NCBI GenBank assembly: GCA_016187945.1
Contig: JACPIT010000004.1
Coordinates: 242,854 to 306,853 of the forward strand
Origin: Opitutia bacterium
GTDB lineage: Bacteria; Verrucomicrobiota; Verrucomicrobiia; Opitutales; Opitutaceae
DNA length: 64,000 nucleotides
Reading direction: 5' to 3'
Below are positions 60,859 through 64,000 of this stretch, piece after piece (positions within the stretch are counted from its first letter, which is position 1; every line of letters begins with the position of its first letter). Below the pieces are notes generated by a model. It worked only from the letters and a program-made list of their open reading frames with translations. It was not told where the DNA came from and did not search any database. Position numbers and translations under genes: made by a program.

Positions 60859-62973
60859 ATGAACTTACGCCGTGCCCTCTCGGTTTCGCGCATCGGAACG
60901 AAAATCACCCTCTTGGCGATCTGCCCGGTGGTCGCCGCTTTGGCGGTCACGTTCGGCACGCTGTTGCTCCTCCGCCGACAGCTCGACGCGCAGATCGACA
61001 CCAGCGTCCAAAACCAGGCGCGCAGCGAATGCGCCAAGATCGCGCAAAACGTCCAGATTCTCTGCGCCAGCGTCGAGGCCCGCAATCAGCGCGAACTCGC
61101 CCACGGCCTCGGCGTCGCACGCGAATTCGTCACGCGCGCCGGCGGACTCCGCCTCGCCGAGGAAACGGTGCCCTGGCGCGCGGTGAATCAGCTCACGCAG
61201 GAGGTCGTCCCCGTGACGCTGCCCAAGATGTTCCTCGCCGACCGCTGGCTCGGCCAGGTGTCCGCGACCAGTGAGGCCGTGCCCATCGTCGACGATGTCC
61301 GCCGTCTCACGGGCCATTTCTGCACCATCTTCCAACGCATGAACGAAGCCGGCGACATGCTGCGCGTCGGCACCAGCATCGTGAAAGCCGACGGCACCCG
61401 CGCGCTCGGCACTTTCGTGCCGGCCCGCAACGCCGACGGTGCGCCGAATGCCGTTGTGCAAGCCGTCCTCCGCGGCGAAACCGACCGCGGGCGCGCCTTC
61501 GTGGTGAACGACTGGCACGCGGCCGCCTACGAGCCGATCTGGGACGCCGACCATCGCCGCGTCATCGGAATGCTTTTCACCGGCGTCGCGCTCGGCGTCA
61601 TCAACCGCGAGTTGCACGACGCGATCACGACCATGACCGTCGGCAAGACCGGCTACGTGTTCGTGCTCGGCGGCAACGGCGACCAGCGCGGCAAATACAT
61701 CGTGTCGTTCAAGGGCCAGCGCGACGGCGAGAGCGTCTGGGACGCGCGCGACACGCACGGCTCGCCGTTCGTCCAATCGCTCGTCGGGAAGGCGCTGCGC
61801 CTCGCCGATCCGCAGGCGGTCGATTTCGAGTCCTACTCGTGGAAAAACGCCGACGACGCCCACCCGCGCGAAAAGATCGTGGCCGTCAGCTACTACGCGC
61901 CGTGGGACTGGGTGATCGGCGCCGGCGCCTACGAGGAGGACTTCGCCGACGTGCGCGCGCAAATCGAGCAGGCCGAAACCCACCTCGTCACCTCCCTCGC
62001 CATCACCGCCGGCATCGTCGCGTTCCTCGCGACCGTAGCCGGCATTTTCATCTCCGGCAGCATCACGCGCCCGATCGTGCGGATCATCGCCAGCCTCCGC
62101 GGCAGCTCCGACGAAATCACCACCGCCGCCGGCCAAATGGCCGACTCCAGCCAGACGCTTGCGCAGGGCGCCAGCGAGCAAGCCTCCGCTCTCGAGGAGA
62201 CCAGCGCATCGCTCGAAGAGATGCGGAGCATGACCGAGCGCAACGCGGAGAACGCCACCCAGGCAAACTCTCTCGCCGGCAAAACCCGCCAATCGGCCGA
62301 CGCCGGCGCCGTGGACATGCACGCGATGGATCAGGCCATGCGCGCCATCAAGGCCTCGTCCGACGACGTCGCGAAGATCATCAAGACGATCGACGAAATC
62401 GCCTTCCAGACGAACATCCTCGCGCTCAACGCCGCCGTCGAGGCCGCGCGTGCCGGCGAAGCCGGCGCCGGTTTCGCCGTCGTCGCCGAAGAAGTCCGCG
62501 CGCTCGCCCAGCGCTCCGCGGCGGCCGCCAAGGAAACCGCAACCAAGATCGAGACCGCCATTTCCACCACGGCTCAAGGAGTCACGTTGAGCCAGCGCGT
62601 CGCCAAAGCGTTGAACGAAATCGTCCAGCAGGCGCGCACGCTCGACCAGCTCGTCACCGAAGTAGCCACCGCGAGCAAAGATCAGAGCCAGGGCGTCGCG
62701 CAGATCAATCGCGCCGTCACGCAGGTGGATCGGGTCGTGCAGACGAACGCCTCCAGCGCCGAGGAAGGCGCCGCCGCCGCGCAGGAACTCAACGCCCAAG
62801 CCGTCGCGCTGCGCGACGCCTTGCGGGCGCTGCAGGAGCTGGTCGGCGGCGACGCTCTCGCCGTCGAGAACACCGTCGCTGCGGCATCTGCCCCGCTCGC
62901 GTCGAGGTCGCCATCGTCTCTGCGCACGCTACGCGCCTCCCACCGCTCGACGCCCACGGCCGCGCACGTCTGA
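60859..62973 (+). CDS. Chemoreceptor with Cache_3/Cache_2-type double sensor
   Basis: ATG 60859 ([38 protein letters not shown]) gives 704 residues. The periplasmic region of about 320 residues holds [17 protein letters not shown] and [43 protein letters not shown] … [22 protein letters not shown], the Cache_3-Cache_2 fusion layout. The signalling tip is [43 protein letters not shown]. It likely binds organic acids or amines; the ligand is unproven. Confidence 0.92.
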   Translation: MNLRRALSVSRIGTKITLLAICPVVAALAVTFGTLLLLRRQLDAQIDTSVQNQARSECAKIAQNVQILCASVEARNQRELAHGLGVAREFVTRAGGLRLAEETVPWRAVNQLTQEVVPVTLPKMFLADRWLGQVSATSEAVPIVDDVRRLTGHFCTIFQRMNEAGDMLRVGTSIVKADGTRALGTFVPARNADGAPNAVVQAVLRGETDRGRAFVVNDWHAAAYEPIWDADHRRVIGMLFTGVALGVINRELHDAITTMTVGKTGYVFVLGGNGDQRGKYIVSFKGQRDGESVWDARDTHGSPFVQSLVGKALRLADPQAVDFESYSWKNADDAHPREKIVAVSYYAPWDWVIGAGAYEEDFADVRAQIEQAETHLVTSLAITAGIVAFLATVAGIFISGSITRPIVRIIASLRGSSDEITTAAGQMADSSQTLAQGASEQASALEETSASLEEMRSMTERNAENATQANSLAGKTRQSADAGAVDMHAMDQAMRAIKASSDDVAKIIKTIDEIAFQTNILALNAAVEAARAGEAGAGFAVVAEEVRALAQRSAAAAKETATKIETAISTTAQGVTLSQRVAKALNEIVQQARTLDQLVTEVATASKDQSQGVAQINRAVTQVDRVVQTNASSAEEGAAAAQELNAQAVALRDALRALQELVGGDALAVENTVAAASAPLASRSPSSLRTLRASHRSTPTAAHV

Positions 62974-63162
62974 ACGCCGGCGTTGGCCGCACCGCGGGCG
63001 CGGAGCGCGGCTCGTTTTCCGAAAATCCTCCGCCGCCGCGACCGTCGGCGGAATCCGAATCGCGCTTGCCACGCCGCCGCGCGGACTCTCTCTATTTTCC
63101 GCGCCTCCACGCCCGCGCGGCGCCGACTCACTTTTTCTTTCCCTCTCCCTTTCACTCTTCCG

Positions 63163-64000
63163 ATGGCGTCCAACTACACCGAAGCCAGCATCAAGACCCT
63201 CAGCTCCCTCGAGCACATCCGCCTCCGCCCCGGCATGTATATCGGCCGGCTCGGCAACGGCACCCATGCTGAGGATGGCATCTACGTCCTGCTCAAGGAG
63301 ACGATCGATAACTCGATCGACGAGTTCACGATGGGCGCCGGCCGCAAGATCGAGGTCGAGATCGACGAGGAGAAGCGCCGTATCCGCGTGCGCGACTACG
63401 GCCGCGGCATCCCGCTCGGCAAACTCGTCGACTGCGTCTCCATCATCAACACCGGCGCGAAATACGACTCCGAGACCTTCCAAAAAGCCGTCGGCCTGAA
63501 CGGCGTCGGCCAGAAAGCCGTCAACGCCCTCGCGCTGAACTACCGCGCGCAAGCCGTGCGCGATGGCGAGACCAAGATCGTCGAGTTCGAGCAGGGCCGA
63601 CTGAAATCGCAGTCGAAGACCCAAAAATCCGACGAGCGCAACGGCACCATCATCGAGTTCACGCCCGACGCGCAGCTCTTCGGCGCCGACTTCCGTTTCC
63701 GCACCGAGTTCATCGAGGACATGCTCTGGAACTACGCGTTCCTCAACCGCGGCCTCACGCTCACGCTCAACGGCAAACCGTTCCGCTCCGAGAACGGCCT
63801 CAAGGATCTTCTCACCAAGGAGCTCTCCGGCGAGCCGCTCTACCCGATCATCCACCTCGAAGGCGAGGACATCGAAGTCGCGTTCACGCACGGCAATCAC
63901 TACGGCGAAGAGTATTGGTCGTTCGTCAACGGCCAGCACACCACGATGGGCGGCACGCACCTCGCCGCCTTCCGCGAAGCGCTCGTCGAGACCGTGCGCA
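63163..64000 (+). CDS. parE: DNA topoisomerase IV subunit B, 5' part
   Basis: This runs off the right edge and is missing from the track. ATG 63163 encodes [61 protein letters not shown]. The GHKL ATPase motifs are [37 protein letters not shown] and [14 protein letters not shown]. The order and wording match the Bacteroidetes-type ParE rather than E. coli GyrB. The enzyme decatenates chromosomes with ParC, whose gene is presumably to the right. Confidence 0.93.
   Translation, partial: MASNYTEASIKTLSSLEHIRLRPGMYIGRLGNGTHAEDGIYVLLKETIDNSIDEFTMGAGRKIEVEIDEEKRRIRVRDYGRGIPLGKLVDCVSIINTGAKYDSETFQKAVGLNGVGQKAVNALALNYRAQAVRDGETKIVEFEQGRLKSQSKTQKSDERNGTIIEFTPDAQLFGADFRFRTEFIEDMLWNYAFLNRGLTLTLNGKPFRSENGLKDLLTKELSGEPLYPIIHLEGEDIEVAFTHGNHYGEEYWSFVNGQHTTMGGTHLAAFREALVETVR

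Overview
The window is GC-rich (GC3 is very high in clear genes) and looks like a chromosomal segment of a verrucomicrobial bacterium of the Opitutaceae type. The evidence is a PEP-CTERM protein (VPEPSTYAALVGLAALALVGLRRR tail), a DUF3300 protein, a Bacteroidetes/Verrucomicrobia-style ParE, many chemoreceptors and PAS kinases, few clear Shine-Dalgarno sites, and many dispersed palindromic repeats. The taxonomic call is inference. I saw no rRNA, tRNA, CRISPR array or intact insertion sequence.

Layout. 1-4.2 kb: a large P-loop NTPase gene runs off the left edge on the minus strand and is absent from the ORF track. Behind it are repeat debris, a transposase remnant and a small two-gene minus-strand cassette. 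4.7-11.9 kb: ordinary single genes (DUF2975-like membrane protein, secreted vWA/Ig-like protein, YkgJ-type Cys-cluster protein, lipoprotein, metallophosphoesterase, HD protein), separated by repeats and a RibD_C-type gene fragment. 11.9-13.6 kb: PEP-CTERM protein and a 235-bp tandem array. 13.6-31.3 kb: a periplasmic sensor-like protein, POT transporter, BON protein, DUF1203 and DUF3300 proteins, a chemoreceptor, PRC-barrel protein, GNAT, OsmC, L,D-transpeptidase, trans-sulfuration-type PLP enzyme and Ohr. 31.6-36.4 kb: S9 peptidase and a SNF2 helicase carrying three palindromic repeats in frame. 36.4-39.3 kb: a PAS kinase and response regulator pair. 39.3-46 kb: ferritin-like DUF892, glutaredoxin, DUF1684, MFS exporter, OmpW-like porin and DsbA-like protein. 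46-63 kb: a signalling-rich block with three chemoreceptors (one with a CxxCH haem-type sensor), a sensorless kinase, an OmpR regulator and a three-gene kinase/regulator operon joined by ATGA overlaps. The right edge cuts through parE, also missing from the track.

The two most distinctive features are: (i) the NTPase at the left edge, with STAND-like motifs and a C-terminal region that resembles a CHAT/caspase-like fold but has HxxCE where HxxCH is usual; and (ii) a dense population of at least eight palindromic or dispersed repeat families, some of which truncate genes (RibD_C fragment, transposase remnant, cassette gene 2) and some of which have been domesticated in frame inside the SNF2 helicase.
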